DNA of 64,000 nt, from assembly GCF_000271665.2 (NCBI RefSeq), contig NZ_CP010978.1, forward strand, positions 2,386,501-2,450,500, written 5' to 3'. The position numbers were made by a program, and so were the translations under genes. This DNA comes from Pelosinus fermentans JBW45. Its GTDB lineage: Bacteria > Bacillota > Negativicutes > DSM-13327. Every line of letters starts with the position of its first letter. The first letter of the stretch is position 1. Below the pieces are notes generated by a model that worked only from the letters and a program-made list of their open reading frames with translations, made no database searches and had not been told where the DNA came from. This document shows, one piece after another, positions 45,867-54,857 of the stretch.

Positions 45867-46784
45867 ATGGGTTTTTTGGGAAAATTAAAAGCTGGTTTAG
45901 AAAAGACTAGAAAGAATTTCACGGAGAAGATTGAACAATTGGTGGTTGGATATGCAACCATTGATGATGAGTTTCTTGATGATTTGGAGGCCGTATTATT
46001 ATCGGCGGATGTAGGTGTGCATACAACTGCCAAATTAATGACTGATATCAAAAAAGGTATCAAGAGTAAAGATATTAATGGTCCTGAGGATTTAAAACCT
46101 TTTTTACAAAATAAAATCAGCGAAATGCTGACAGAAGATAGTAATGAGATCAAACTTGCTGCTGCTCCTCCTACTGTAATTGTTGTTGTTGGTGTGAATG
46201 GTGTAGGTAAGACGACGACGATAGGAAAGTTAGGTCAATATTACAAAGAGCAGGGGTATAAAGTAATATTGGCAGCAGCGGATACCTTTCGTGCAGCTGC
46301 TATTGATCAGTTAGAAATATGGGGAACGAGAACGGGTTCTGAAATCATTAAGCATAAGGAAGGTTCTGATCCTGCTGCGGTGGCTTTTGACGCAGTGCAA
46401 TCTGCTAGAGCTAAGAAAGCTGATATTGTTATTATTGATACAGCTGGAAGACTACATACAAAATCGAATTTAATGGAAGAATTAAAAAAAATCGGACGTA
46501 TAACCAGCCGTGAGATTCCTGATGCTCCTCATGAAACCCTGCTAGTCTTGGACGCAACAACGGGGCAAAATGCTATTAATCAAGCAAAACTATTTGGAGA
46601 AGCAATACCATTGACAGGAATTGTACTCACTAAGCTAGATGGTACTGCAAAAGGCGGAGTAGTCATTGCGATTAAGTCTGAGCTGAATGTACCTGTAAAA
46701 TGGATTGGAGTAGGAGAAGGCGTCGGTGACTTACGGCCTTTCGTGCCGCAGGAATTTGCAGAGGCATTATTTGGTGACAAGTAA
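45867..46784 (+). CDS. ftsY: Signal recognition particle receptor FtsY
   Basis: 305 residues with the NG domains only; the long acidic A domain of enterobacterial FtsY is absent, as is usual in Firmicutes. GTPase motifs GVNGVGKTTTIGKL, DTAGRLH and TKLDGTAKGG are visible. It receives ribosome-SRP complexes at the membrane. TGGAGG precedes the ATG. A strong promoter for ylxM-ffh lies immediately after its stop. Confidence 0.96.
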   Translation: MGFLGKLKAGLEKTRKNFTEKIEQLVVGYATIDDEFLDDLEAVLLSADVGVHTTAKLMTDIKKGIKSKDINGPEDLKPFLQNKISEMLTEDSNEIKLAAAPPTVIVVVGVNGVGKTTTIGKLGQYYKEQGYKVILAAADTFRAAAIDQLEIWGTRTGSEIIKHKEGSDPAAVAFDAVQSARAKKADIVIIDTAGRLHTKSNLMEELKKIGRITSREIPDAPHETLLVLDATTGQNAINQAKLFGEAIPLTGIVLTKLDGTAKGGVVIAIKSELNVPVKWIGVGEGVGDLRPFVPQEFAEALFGDK

Positions 46785-46790
46785 AAATAC

Positions 46791-46819
46791 TTGACAGCAA
46801 ATACATTTTATTTTATAAT
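46791..46819 (+). promoter_or_regulatory. Consensus SigA promoter of ylxM-ffh
   Basis: TTGACA at 46791-46796 and TATAAT at 46814-46819 are both perfect, with a 17-base spacer. It begins seven bases after the ftsY stop codon, so ylxM and ffh have their own strong promoter. Confidence 0.85.
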
Positions 46820-46865
46820 ATGGTCTGTAAAGTATTTTCCCTTGTCAGGCAAGAGGTGATAAAAA

Positions 46866-47225
46866 CTGTTAGATAAAATATTGCGTATTATTTTATTATT
46901 TGATTTTTATGGTGCTTTGTTGACTAAAAAACAACAGCTTGCTATAGAAATGCATCACCTAAATGATTTATCACTGGCTGAAATTGCTGATGAATTAGGG
47001 GTAACAAGACAAGCAGTCCATGATATTTTAAAAAGGGCTGAACAGGTGCTTACAGAATATGAAGAAAAACTTAAGTTTGTTGAAAAACACCAACGTGAAC
47101 AACAGGCTATACAACATATATATGAATTGATGCATGAGTTGCCAAAAGAAGTACAGCAAGTACCTACGTTACGTTTGGCACTACAAGAATTGAATTGTTT
47201 ATTAGACTATTCAAAAGAGGTGTAG
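46866..47225 (+). CDS. ylxM: YlxM, SRP-associated helix-turn-helix protein, probable CTG start
   Basis: 119 residues if translation begins at the CTG at 46866. GAGGTGAT (46853-46860) is five bases before it, and TAA at 46860-46862 closes the frame upstream. Starting there gives LLDKILRIILLFDFYGALLT, which keeps the family's N-terminal helix and LFDFY motif. The first standard start, TTG at 46881, would lose part of this and has no ribosome-binding site. A sigma-like HTH (SLAEIADELGVTRQAVHDIL) is clear. YlxM modulates SRP GTPase activity in streptococci. It ends one base before ffh. Confidence 0.85.
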   Translation: MLDKILRIILLFDFYGALLTKKQQLAIEMHHLNDLSLAEIADELGVTRQAVHDILKRAEQVLTEYEEKLKFVEKHQREQQAIQHIYELMHELPKEVQQVPTLRLALQELNCLLDYSKEV

Positions 47226-47226
47226 T

Positions 47227-48576
47227 ATGGTTTTTGAAGGGTTAGCCGACAAGTTACAAGAAACGTTTAAGAAACTACGGGGTAAAGGTAAGTTATCGGA
47301 AACAGATATTAATGAGGCAATGCGTGAAGTACGAATGGCTTTATTAGAGGCTGATGTTAACTTTAAAGTTGTTAAGGATTTTATCGCGAATATAAAAGAA
47401 AAAGCAATTGGGCAAGAAGTGATGCAAAGCCTAACACCTGCCCAATTTGTAGTAAAAATAGTTAATGATGAACTGACCGCTCTTATGGGTGGTACGCAAA
47501 GCCGCATTACGGTTTCTTCACGCCCTCCGACGATCATTATGCTTGTTGGGTTACAAGGTGCTGGTAAGACAACTACCGCAGGTAAATTAGCTCACTTACT
47601 TAAAAAGCAAAGCAAACGACCTTTATTAGTAGCTGCGGATATATATCGTCCTGCTGCTATAAAACAATTGCAAGTTTTAGGCGGACAATTGGATATACCT
47701 GTCTTTACGGTGGACGAATGCAAAGATGCGGTGTTGATTGCACAAAAAGCAATTGAATATGCCACTTCTTATGCTAGAGATACAGTGATTATTGATACTG
47801 CTGGTCGTTTACACATTAATGAAGATTTAATGCAGGAATTAAAATCAATCAAAACAAAAGTAAAACCACATGAAATCTTATTAGTAGTGGATGCTATGAC
47901 AGGGCAAGACTCTGTTACAGTAGCAGAGTCTTTTAATAAGGATTTAGGATTAGATGGTGTGATTCTTACTAAACTAGATGGGGATGCTCGTGGTGGCGCA
48001 GCATTATCCATTAAAGCCGTTACCGGCTGTCCAATTAAATTTACGGGTATGGGCGAAAAATTAGATGCTCTTGAAATCTTTCATCCAGATCGTATGGCAT
48101 CACGTATCTTAGGGATGGGGGATGTCCTTAGCTTAATCGAAAAGGCTGGTACTTCCATTGATTTGGAACAAGCCAAAGAGATGGAAAAGAAGTTACGTAA
48201 AGATGATTTTAACTTAGATGATTTTTTAAGCCAATTACAGCAAGTGCGTAAGCTAGGTCCTTTAGACCAAATATTGGGTATGTTACCTGGCATGGGTGAT
48301 TTGAAAAAATTAAAAGATGTTGAAATTGATGAGAAAGAATTGACACGTACGGAAGCTATTATACGTTCGATGACTAAGAAAGAACGACGTGACGCTTCGC
48401 TTATAAATGGCAGTCGTCGTAAGCGTATTGCTATGGGGAGTGGCACTAGAGTGCAAGATGTCAATAAATTACTCAAACAATTTGCGGAAGCAAAAAAAAT
48501 GATGAAGCGTTTTCAAGATATGCAGAAAAGTGGTAAAAAATCTTTTGGTGGTTTTAAATTACCCTTTATGAAATAA
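47227..48576 (+). CDS. ffh: Signal recognition particle protein Ffh
   Basis: 449 residues: N domain, G domain (GLQGAGKTTTAGKLA, DTAGRLHIN, TKLDGDARGGAAL) and a methionine-rich M domain (about 300-449, MLPGMGD, GSGTRVQDVN) ending GGFKLPF. It binds signal sequences and 4.5S/6S-type SRP RNA. AGAGGTG precedes the ATG. It is translationally coupled to ylxM. Confidence 0.97.
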   Translation: MVFEGLADKLQETFKKLRGKGKLSETDINEAMREVRMALLEADVNFKVVKDFIANIKEKAIGQEVMQSLTPAQFVVKIVNDELTALMGGTQSRITVSSRPPTIIMLVGLQGAGKTTTAGKLAHLLKKQSKRPLLVAADIYRPAAIKQLQVLGGQLDIPVFTVDECKDAVLIAQKAIEYATSYARDTVIIDTAGRLHINEDLMQELKSIKTKVKPHEILLVVDAMTGQDSVTVAESFNKDLGLDGVILTKLDGDARGGAALSIKAVTGCPIKFTGMGEKLDALEIFHPDRMASRILGMGDVLSLIEKAGTSIDLEQAKEMEKKLRKDDFNLDDFLSQLQQVRKLGPLDQILGMLPGMGDLKKLKDVEIDEKELTRTEAIIRSMTKKERRDASLINGSRRKRIAMGSGTRVQDVNKLLKQFAEAKKMMKRFQDMQKSGKKSFGGFKLPFMK

Positions 48577-48612
48577 TTAAAAAATGGATATTCTATGAAG
48601 GAGGTGATTTTT

Positions 48613-48894
48613 GTGGCAGTAAAAATTCGTTTAATGCGTATGGGTGCGAAGAAAAACCCTTTCTACCGTGTAGTTGTGGCTGATTCTCGTGCTCCTCGTG
48701 ATGGACGTTCTATCGAAACTTTAGGACATTATGATTCCACTGTTGAACCTGCAATTGTTAAAATTGATGAAGATAAAGCCATCAGTTGGATGCAAAAAGG
48801 TGCGCAACCTACTGATACCGTTAAAGCTCTTTTCAGCAAAGCTGGTATTATGAAAAAATGGGATGAACTAAAGCGTACGAAGAAAGAGGCGTAA
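48613..48894 (+). CDS. rpsP: Ribosomal protein bS16
   Basis: 93 residues starting at the GTG at 48613 (AAGGAGGTGAT upstream; earlier in-frame codons overlap that site). [19 protein letters not shown] is the standard N-terminus. It begins the conserved rpsP-khpA-ylqD-rimM-trmD-rplS group. Confidence 0.96.
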   Translation: MAVKIRLMRMGAKKNPFYRVVVADSRAPRDGRSIETLGHYDSTVEPAIVKIDEDKAISWMQKGAQPTDTVKALFSKAGIMKKWDELKRTKKEA

Positions 48895-48900
48895 TGAACT

Positions 48901-49128
48901 ATGAAAACATTAGTTGGGGTCATCGCCAAAGCGTTAGTTAAAAATCAGGAACAAGTGAGTGTCACAGAGTCTGTCGATGCTGATACCACTATTTATGAGT
49001 TGCATGTAGCCCCTGAAGATATGGGGAAAGTGATTGGCAAGCAGGGACGTATTGCTAAAGCAATGCGTACTGTTGTCAAAGCTGCCGCTACTCGTGAAAA
49101 TAAGAAAATAATGATAGAAATCATTTAA
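48901..49128 (+). CDS. khpA: KH-domain RNA-binding protein KhpA
   Basis: 75 residues with one KH domain; the GxxG loop is VIGKQGRIAKAMR. It forms a complex with KhpB in other Firmicutes and influences cell length and small RNAs. It starts 6 bases after rpsP. Confidence 0.92.
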   Translation: MKTLVGVIAKALVKNQEQVSVTESVDADTTIYELHVAPEDMGKVIGKQGRIAKAMRTVVKAAATRENKKIMIEII

Positions 49129-49165
49129 TATGTATAATTACACTATTAAATGATACAAACTATTA

Positions 49166-49250
49166 GAAAAGGTTCAGATGCAAGTTGCGTATAGAAGTAC
49201 TGTGTAGTAAAATACATTTCTTCAGCGTAGCATTGCAGATGAGCCTTTTC
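49166..49250 (+). repeat. Inverted repeat in the leader of ylqD
   Basis: GAAAAGGTTCA pairs with TGAGCCTTTTC across about 63 bases. No T-run follows. It may be a structured leader or a processing site in the rpsP-rplS transcript. Confidence 0.4.
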
Positions 49251-49276
49251 CAACAACATTAGGAGAGTGATCACAC

Positions 49277-49684
49277 ATGGATAGTATTACGTTAAAATGT
49301 CCAGTCACGATTAAAGCTAAAGTTACAGAACAGCTTAAAAAGAACCTAGCTGCTGAAATTCAAGAAAATATCCGCAAGGCTGATGTAGAACTACAACAGA
49401 TTGAATTTCATGCAAAACGTATGATGAGTGAACAAGCAAAGCAAGATGCTCAAGGACTGACTGCACTTCGGCAACAAATTGATGGTGAAACACAAAAACG
49501 TCTTGAATTTAAAAATCATATGACGGAGAAACTAAAAGAAACAGCTCAATTAGAACTTGGTGCAGAAATTTCTCAAGGAACTTTAGAACAAATCGTGACT
49601 GTAAAAGTAGGCGATGACTTACATACATATATGAATGCTGAAATTTTGCTAGAAGATGGCAAAGTTATCGCTTTTAGAAACTAA
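49277..49684 (+). CDS. ylqD: YlqD family protein
   Basis: 135 residues. A helical, Gln/Lys/Glu-rich coiled region (about 15-85) is followed by a beta-rich end (VTVKVGDDLHTYMNAEILLEDGK). It matches YlqD, which lies in the same place in Bacillus. The function is unknown. AGGAGAG precedes the ATG. Confidence 0.88.
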   Translation: MDSITLKCPVTIKAKVTEQLKKNLAAEIQENIRKADVELQQIEFHAKRMMSEQAKQDAQGLTALRQQIDGETQKRLEFKNHMTEKLKETAQLELGAEISQGTLEQIVTVKVGDDLHTYMNAEILLEDGKVIAFRN

Positions 49685-49689
49685 TCATT

Positions 49690-50202
49690 ATGAATGATAA
49701 TATGATAGTTATTGGAAAAATTATTGCTCCTCAAGGAGTGCGTGGTGAAGTTCGTGTTATGCCGCTTACCGATTTTCCTGAGCGATTTCGTGAACTGAAA
49801 AGTGCACAGCTTGATGATGGAACGAATTTACCAATTGAAAGTGTCAGATATCATCAACAATTTGTTTTATTGAAATTTCGTGATATGAATGATCGAAATG
49901 CAATAGAGCATTTACGAGGTAAACTAATCCAAATAGAGCATAAGGATTTAGTTCCGTTACCTACGGGACATTATTATATCTTTGATATTGTTGGTTTAGA
50001 AGTGTTTACGGAAGAAGATGAATACCTGGGAAAAGTTACAGATGTTTTGGAAACAGGTAGTAATGATGTATACATTGTTGAGCAAAAAGATAAAAAGCCG
50101 TTACTAATTCCAGCATTAAAAACAGTTGTCTTAAAAATTAATATCCCAGATGGAAAAATGATTGTAAAATTACAGGAAGTATGGGAAAGCGATGCAGATT
50201 GA
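49690..50202 (+). CDS. rimM: 16S rRNA processing protein RimM
   Basis: 170 residues: an N-terminal beta-barrel RimM domain ([22 protein letters not shown]) and a C-terminal PRC barrel (about 95-170). It assists 30S head maturation by acting with uS19. The ribosome-binding site is weak. Its stop overlaps trmD by 11 bases. Confidence 0.95.
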   Translation: MNDNMIVIGKIIAPQGVRGEVRVMPLTDFPERFRELKSAQLDDGTNLPIESVRYHQQFVLLKFRDMNDRNAIEHLRGKLIQIEHKDLVPLPTGHYYIFDIVGLEVFTEEDEYLGKVTDVLETGSNDVYIVEQKDKKPLLIPALKTVVLKINIPDGKMIVKLQEVWESDAD

Positions 50203-50938
50203 CATTGTTTCTTTATTTCCTGAAATGTTTACTGGTCCTTTGGGACATAGTATTTTAAAACGAGCACAAGAAGCTGATGTATTAAAGATTAATGTAACAA
50301 ATCCTCGTGATTTTGCTTTTAATAAACACAATATTGTTGATGACTATCCTTTCGGTGGAGGAGCGGGTATGGTAATGAAGCCAGATCCCATCTTTCGATC
50401 CGTGGAAAATATCATTACCTCAAGTAATATCACCAATCGACGAGTGATTCTAATGTGTCCAGGGGGCTATAGACTGGACCAAGAAAAAGTTAAAGAATTA
50501 GCTGGCTATGAGCAACTTATTTTATTATGCGGACATTATGAGGGAATTGATGAGCGAGTACGATTGCACTTAGTTGATGAAAGCATATCCATTGGTGATT
50601 ATGTATTGACTGGTGGAGAATTGCCAGCGATGGTAATTGTTGATTCAGTAGCTAGAATGTTACCAGGTGTGCTTGGATCTAGTAGCTCAGCTCCCCAAGA
50701 TTCTTTTTATAATGGTTTGCTAGAATATCCTCAATATACTCGTCCACGGGATTTTGAAGGAATGGTAGCTCCTGAGGTATTATTATCAGGGGATCATGCA
50801 AAAATTAAGAGATGGCGTAATAAACAAGCGCTAAAAAATACTCTTGAACGTAGACCAGAGTTGTTGAAAAATAAAGAGTTAAGCCCAGATGATGCTAAAT
50901 TATTAGCGGAAATCATAGCTGAGCAGACTGGAGACTAA
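50192..50938 (+). CDS. trmD: tRNA (guanine-N1-)-methyltransferase
   Basis: 248 residues with the SPOUT knot. [12 protein letters not shown], the [15 protein letters not shown] loop and SAPQDSF are characteristic. It methylates G37 of tRNAs to prevent frameshifting. It overlaps rimM. Confidence 0.96.
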   Translation: MQIDIVSLFPEMFTGPLGHSILKRAQEADVLKINVTNPRDFAFNKHNIVDDYPFGGGAGMVMKPDPIFRSVENIITSSNITNRRVILMCPGGYRLDQEKVKELAGYEQLILLCGHYEGIDERVRLHLVDESISIGDYVLTGGELPAMVIVDSVARMLPGVLGSSSSAPQDSFYNGLLEYPQYTRPRDFEGMVAPEVLLSGDHAKIKRWRNKQALKNTLERRPELLKNKELSPDDAKLLAEIIAEQTGD

Positions 50939-50939
50939 T

Positions 50940-51515
50940 ATGGCTTTACCAATTTATCTCGGCTTGGTACACCATCCTATATATAATAAAAACGATGAAA
51001 TTATTACTACGGCCATTACTAATTTTGATATTCATGACATTGCGCGTACTTCACGAACCTATGATATAAAAAAATATTTTATTATCCATCCACATGAAAG
51101 CCAAACGATGTTAGCACAAGAGATTATGGATTACTGGCAGCATGGTTATGGTGGTGAATATAATCCTGATCGTCGTGAAGCGTTTCGTGTTTTAGATATT
51201 AAGACTGATATTCAAAGTGCTGTAGAATACATTACGGAGTCTGAAGGTGTAAAACCGTTTATTATTACTACTGATGCCCGTACATTTCCCAATACCATAT
51301 CTTATAAGAAAATGCGGAAGCAGATTGAACTGGCAGACCGCCCTTATCTCATTTTATTTGGTACTGGCTGGGGGATTGAAAAGTCTGTAATGGAAAAGTT
51401 TGATTTTACATTAGAACCTATTTATGGCCCTGGTGATTATAATCACTTGCCAGTAAGAGCGGCAGTGGCGATTATTTTGGATCGATTATTAGGTGAGAAA
51501 TGGTGGGAATCATAA
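50940..51515 (+). CDS. SPOUT-type RNA methyltransferase (COG4752-like)
   Basis: 191 residues starting one base after trmD. Sequence such as YLGLVHHPIYNKN, TSRTYDI and the knot region LILFGTGWGIEK...GPGDYNHLPVRAA indicates a SAM-dependent SPOUT RNA methyltransferase. The RNA target is unknown. Such a gene follows trmD in many Negativicutes and thermophiles. It is a paralogue rather than a fragment of TrmD. Confidence 0.85.
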   Translation: MALPIYLGLVHHPIYNKNDEIITTAITNFDIHDIARTSRTYDIKKYFIIHPHESQTMLAQEIMDYWQHGYGGEYNPDRREAFRVLDIKTDIQSAVEYITESEGVKPFIITTDARTFPNTISYKKMRKQIELADRPYLILFGTGWGIEKSVMEKFDFTLEPIYGPGDYNHLPVRAAVAIILDRLLGEKWWES

Positions 51516-51540
51516 TATATACTATAACCTTATAATCTGC

Positions 51541-51569
51541 TTGAGTTTATAGTATTGGTATGTTATAAT
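51541..51569 (+). promoter_or_regulatory. SigA promoter of rplS
   Basis: TTGAGT and TATAAT with a 17-base spacer; TG three bases before the -10 gives an extended -10. It lets L19 be made independently of the upstream operon. Confidence 0.7.
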
Positions 51570-51574
51570 TTTTA

Positions 51575-51640
51575 AGGTGTGACGGACGGTCCTCTGCACA
51601 ATGTAATAGTGGATTGGCATGAACGTCTAGGATAAGGAGG
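51575..51640 (+). promoter_or_regulatory. Possible L19 leader (structured 5' UTR of rplS)
   Basis: About 65 transcribed bases lie between promoter and ribosome-binding site. GACG near 51581 can pair with CGTC near 51625, and GGTCC near 51588 can partly pair with GGATT. Bacillus has an autoregulatory L19 leader, but similarity of structure was not tested. Confidence 0.3.
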
Positions 51641-51650
51641 AAAAATAGAT

Positions 51651-51992
51651 ATGAATATGATTCAAGCATTAGAACAAGAACAATTACGTCAGGATATTCC
51701 GGCTTTTAAACCGGGAGATACTGTACGAGTCCATGTTAAAGTTGTTGAGGGTACCCGTGAGCGTATTCAATTGTTTGAAGGTGTTGTTATTGCCAGAAAT
51801 AATGGCGGTATCCGGGAAACTTTCACAGTTAGACGTGTTTCTTACAACATTGGTGTAGAACGTACTTTCCCTGTACATTCTCCACGTTTGGAAAAAATTG
51901 AAGTAGTACGTAAAGGTATCGTACGCCGTGCAAAATTATACTATCTGCGTAAACTCAAAGGTAAAGCAGCTCGTATTAAAGAAAGACGGTAG
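51651..51992 (+). CDS. rplS: Ribosomal protein bL19
   Basis: 113 residues: [28 protein letters not shown] and the basic C-terminus [18 protein letters not shown]. It lies at the 30S-50S interface. AAGGAGG precedes the ATG at 51651; a second ATG two codons later is possible. Confidence 0.96.
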   Translation: MNMIQALEQEQLRQDIPAFKPGDTVRVHVKVVEGTRERIQLFEGVVIARNNGGIRETFTVRRVSYNIGVERTFPVHSPRLEKIEVVRKGIVRRAKLYYLRKLKGKAARIKERR

Positions 51993-52001
51993 CTTTTGTT
52001 T

Positions 52002-52025
52002 GGGACTGTTTTCAGTCCCTTTTCT
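52002..52025 (+). terminator. Terminator after rplS
   Basis: GGGACTG and CAGTCCC with a TTTT loop, followed by TTTTCTTC. Confidence 0.75.
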
Positions 52026-52048
52026 TCATTTACGAAGGAGGATTAATC

Positions 52049-52576
52049 ATGAGTAATACTAATTTAGGCGAAGAGGTAAAAGATTGGATAGTCTCGATAC
52101 TTATTGCTGTCGTATTAGCGTTTTTTATTCGCTATTTTATCGTTGAGCTCTATATGGTCGAAGGTCCTTCTATGCGTCCTACGCTGGTAAACAGTGAGAG
52201 ATTAGTAGTGAATAAATTCATTTATCGCTTTAAAGCACCTGAAAAAGGTGATGTATTAGTATTTCGCTATCCTAAAGACCCAAGTCGTGATTTTATTAAG
52301 AGGGTAATTGCGGTAGCTGGTGATACTATTGAAATAAAAGAAGGCCGTGTATTTTTAAATGGTCAATTATTGAATGAAACTTATATTTTAGAAAAAACCC
52401 GTGGATCCTACCCTCTGGCTACCGTGCCTGCAGGACATGTTTTTGTTATGGGGGACAATCGTAACAATTCGGAGGATAGTCGTTTCCGTGATGTTGGTTT
52501 TGTACCTCTGGAAATGATAAAGGGAAAAGCGGTTATGATATTTTGGCCGATTGATCAATTAAAAACTCTCCCATAG
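52049..52576 (+). CDS. lepB: Signal peptidase I
   Basis: 175 residues. One N-terminal membrane helix (about 13-33) is followed by the catalytic Ser in EGPSMRPTL and Lys in DFIKRVIAVAGD. The GDNRNNSEDSR box is also present. The Ser-Lys dyad cleaves signal peptides outside the membrane. The short form is typical of Firmicutes. GAAGGAGG precedes the ATG. Confidence 0.94.
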   Translation: MSNTNLGEEVKDWIVSILIAVVLAFFIRYFIVELYMVEGPSMRPTLVNSERLVVNKFIYRFKAPEKGDVLVFRYPKDPSRDFIKRVIAVAGDTIEIKEGRVFLNGQLLNETYILEKTRGSYPLATVPAGHVFVMGDNRNNSEDSRFRDVGFVPLEMIKGKAVMIFWPIDQLKTLP

Positions 52577-52635
52577 CTGCATAATGGTTTTACACATAAC
52601 TGAAGAAGAAAATAGCGTTATAGAGAGTGATAATA

Positions 52636-53496
52636 ATGGATAATTTGAATATTAATTGGTTCCCTGGTCATATGACAAAAGCCCTGCGTATGATTCAGGC
52701 AAATCTAAAATTAGTTGACGTAGTCATTGAATTGTTAGATGCTCGTATTCCCGTAAGTAGTGCCAATCCGGTAATTCATCAAATTTTAGAAGGCAAACCA
52801 AGAGTGGTAGCCTTAAATAAGATCGATTTGGCTGAACCGGAATGGACCAAACAATGGGTAGATACTTTTCATGTACAAGGCCTGCAAGTGGTCACCATAG
52901 ATTCTATGACAGGAAAAGGTACTAAAGCATTGGTTAGCCAAGTGGAACAATTAGGCAGTGCAAAAGCAGCCAAATTAGTAGCAAAAGGTGTTAATCCACG
53001 AGCAGTTCGAGCGATGATTCTAGGTATTCCTAATGTAGGTAAATCTTCGCTGATTAATCGTTTATTGGGGACAAAAGCAGTACGTACTGCTGATAAACCA
53101 GGCGTTACTCGAGGTAAACAATGGATTACTATCGGAAAAAATCTGGAGCTCTTAGACACACCGGGTGTTTTATGGCCCAAATTTGAGGATCCCGAAGTTG
53201 GATTTAAACTAGCGATGACAGGTGCTATCAATGATGATATCTATGATGTCGAAACAGCCATGTCAAAGCTGTTACTATTCTTACGTGAGAATTATAGTGA
53301 TCGTTTAATTGAAAGATATAATTTGTCTTCTCCATTACCTGAAGACTCCACTGAGTTATTAGGCCTAATCGGAGCGCGCCGTGGTTGTCTACGTAGTGGC
53401 GGTTTAATTGATTATGAAAAAGCAAGACGTATTATTCTTAATGAATTTCGTGGCAGCAAGTTAGGTAATTTCACCTTGGATCGTCCCAATCAGTAA
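52636..53496 (+). CDS. rbgA: Ribosome biogenesis GTPase RbgA (YlqF)
   Basis: 286 residues from the ATG at 52636, after GAGAGTGAT. It is a circularly permuted GTPase: NKIDLAE (G4), then GIPNVGKSSLINRL (P-loop), then DTPGV. The N-terminal WFPGHMTKA is diagnostic. It is required for late 50S assembly. In Bacillus it lies downstream of the same rplS/lepB block. Conserved gene order in the window ends here. Confidence 0.95.
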   Translation: MDNLNINWFPGHMTKALRMIQANLKLVDVVIELLDARIPVSSANPVIHQILEGKPRVVALNKIDLAEPEWTKQWVDTFHVQGLQVVTIDSMTGKGTKALVSQVEQLGSAKAAKLVAKGVNPRAVRAMILGIPNVGKSSLINRLLGTKAVRTADKPGVTRGKQWITIGKNLELLDTPGVLWPKFEDPEVGFKLAMTGAINDDIYDVETAMSKLLLFLRENYSDRLIERYNLSSPLPEDSTELLGLIGARRGCLRSGGLIDYEKARRIILNEFRGSKLGNFTLDRPNQ

Positions 53497-53508
53497 AAGA
53501 ATATAAGG

Positions 53509-53550
53509 AAGAGACTATCACGATAATTTGAGATAGTCTCTTTTTTTATA
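53509..53550 (+). terminator. Terminator after rbgA
   Basis: AGAGACTATC and GATAGTCTCT form a ten-pair stem followed by TTTTTTT. A separate inverted repeat (ATACAAGAT against ATCTTGTAT) lies just after, at about 53551-53592. Confidence 0.8.
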
Positions 53551-53646
53551 TAATACAAGATATGATTTCTTAAGAACCCACATCTTGTATTGTATAAAAA
53601 ATTTCCAGTTCAAGAATTGCTCAAGAAATACAGTCCCAGTTGAGAA

Positions 53647-53904
53647 TTAAAAGATCATTTTATAGACGGCCCAATTTTTTTTATTCATATAAGAAAAAAC
53701 TACATTTTGGATCAAATTTTCATCAACTTTTTGTTTGAATAATTTACCAAGTTTCAATCGTGAAGAATTAGGTACTTCAAACCATTCCTCTTCTGAAAAG
53801 AAATCAGGTAGTGAAAATTCAGAAGTATCTTCATTGCTACGCCTTTGTCTCATTCCCGATAGGATTTTTATATATAAAATATGTTCATCTTCTTGAAGAT
53901 TCAT
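53647..53904 (-). CDS. Small DUF1413-like protein, 85 residues
   Basis: The start at 53904 is chosen because AAAGGATGAT, a good Shine-Dalgarno-like site, lies six bases upstream; an ATG at 53916 overlaps it. The middle of the product (FSLPDFFSEEEWFEVP, SSRLKLGKLFKQKV) resembles the DUF1413 pattern of a small protein of unknown function seen in Firmicutes and phages. A possible promoter (TTGCTA, 18 bases, TATAAT) ends at 53933. It is soluble and has no partner gene nearby. Confidence 0.65.
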   Translation of the reverse strand: MNLQEDEHILYIKILSGMRQRRSNEDTSEFSLPDFFSEEEWFEVPNSSRLKLGKLFKQKVDENLIQNVVFSYMNKKNWAVYKMIF

Positions 53905-53916
53905 TAAAAATATCAT

Positions 53917-54237
53917 CCTTTCATTACTTTATATTATACTTTAATTCTTTACCATATAGCAAAAATCCTTTGTTTACATAAGAAAATATTAAAACACTAG
54001 TATCATCTCACTGATAAAAGTGCCATTATCATAACTATTTGTGAAAGGTACGGAAAGGTTAAGGGATTTAATCTCCAGCATTGGCAACATTTCTTGGATG
54101 TGAAAAGCATGGCAAGGTCATAATAATATAATAGTGTGAAGAATGTTGAGCCGCTTAGAGATAAGCGATTTGTTACGTTGCAGGAATTTAAGCTCCTTTG
54201 ACGAATTATGTATTAAAATGGCAAAGGAGGGATATAT
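53917..54237. other. Intergenic region before the 145-residue hypothetical gene
   Basis: No gene recognised. The minus-strand promoter of the 85-residue gene occupies the first 45 bases. Nearer the + strand gene, AGGA...TCCT at about 54182-54197 forms a small hairpin ahead of its ribosome-binding site. The remainder shows nothing I can name. Confidence 0.4.
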
Positions 54238-54675
54238 GTGCATAACAAAATAATTGATATCAACTCAGAAGAAGATTTCTTTGAAATCATTAAAAATAGC
54301 TTTATAAAATATAAAAATGAAAAAAACAAAAGAGTCGAACTATTACTATTTATTATTATGGGATTAAATCATTTAAATGAATGGATAACACCAGGCTATG
54401 CTCCCTTCACAAAGAGCGGAAATATAAACGTCCCTAAAACGAAGTATGAGCAATTCTCAAATGATGTCTATCTTACCAATGAACATAAAATAGTAAGAGA
54501 CATATGCAATAAATCAAAGCAAATTGAGTCTAGCTTTAATACACCTACCAGTCATACAATGTCATTTGATGAAGTAGATAACGGACCAGTTACTTGTTAT
54601 ACGGTAGATGGCAGGGATATTGCAGAAATTATAGAAAATTTAATCTTGTTTTATCAAACAAGGTGGTTTAATTAA
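54238..54675 (+). CDS. Hypothetical helical protein, 145 residues
   Basis: The start is a GTG at 54238 with AAAGGAGGG upstream; the nearby ATG at 54236 is in another frame. The product is soluble and largely helical. An amphipathic core (KRVELLLFIIMGLNHLNEWI, then TPGYAP) is the kind of segment seen in HEPN-like or other all-helical accessory proteins, but no HEPN catalytic motif (RxxxxH) is clear. Not recognised; it lies in the accessory region. Confidence 0.65.
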   Translation: MHNKIIDINSEEDFFEIIKNSFIKYKNEKNKRVELLLFIIMGLNHLNEWITPGYAPFTKSGNINVPKTKYEQFSNDVYLTNEHKIVRDICNKSKQIESSFNTPTSHTMSFDEVDNGPVTCYTVDGRDIAEIIENLILFYQTRWFN

Positions 54676-54698
54676 CCACTGGTTATATGCATAGGCAA

Positions 54699-54739
54699 TA
54701 CTCAATGGGAGAAAGTACCTAATAAGGTCTCATTGAGTA
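54699..54739 (+). repeat. Inverted repeat after the 145-residue gene
   Basis: TACTCAATG pairs with CATTGAGTA around a 23-base loop with further GA/TC pairing. A second small hairpin with a T-run (ACGTCC, TATG, GGGCGT, TTTTT) at 54795-54815 is a better terminator. Confidence 0.45.
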
Positions 54740-54794
54740 CATAGAAATAGGATTGCTACCAAAGGAAAACATCTTATTTCACTAGATTATAGAT

Positions 54795-54815
54795 ACGTCC
54801 TATGGGGCGTTTTTC
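54795..54815 (+). terminator. Terminator downstream of the 145-residue gene
   Basis: ACGTCC and GGGCGT (with a G-U pair) close a TATG loop, followed by TTTTTC. Confidence 0.55.
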
Positions 54816-54857
54816 TTATGTTCAATATAGAAGAAAAGGCTGCTGCTAAGCACCCTT

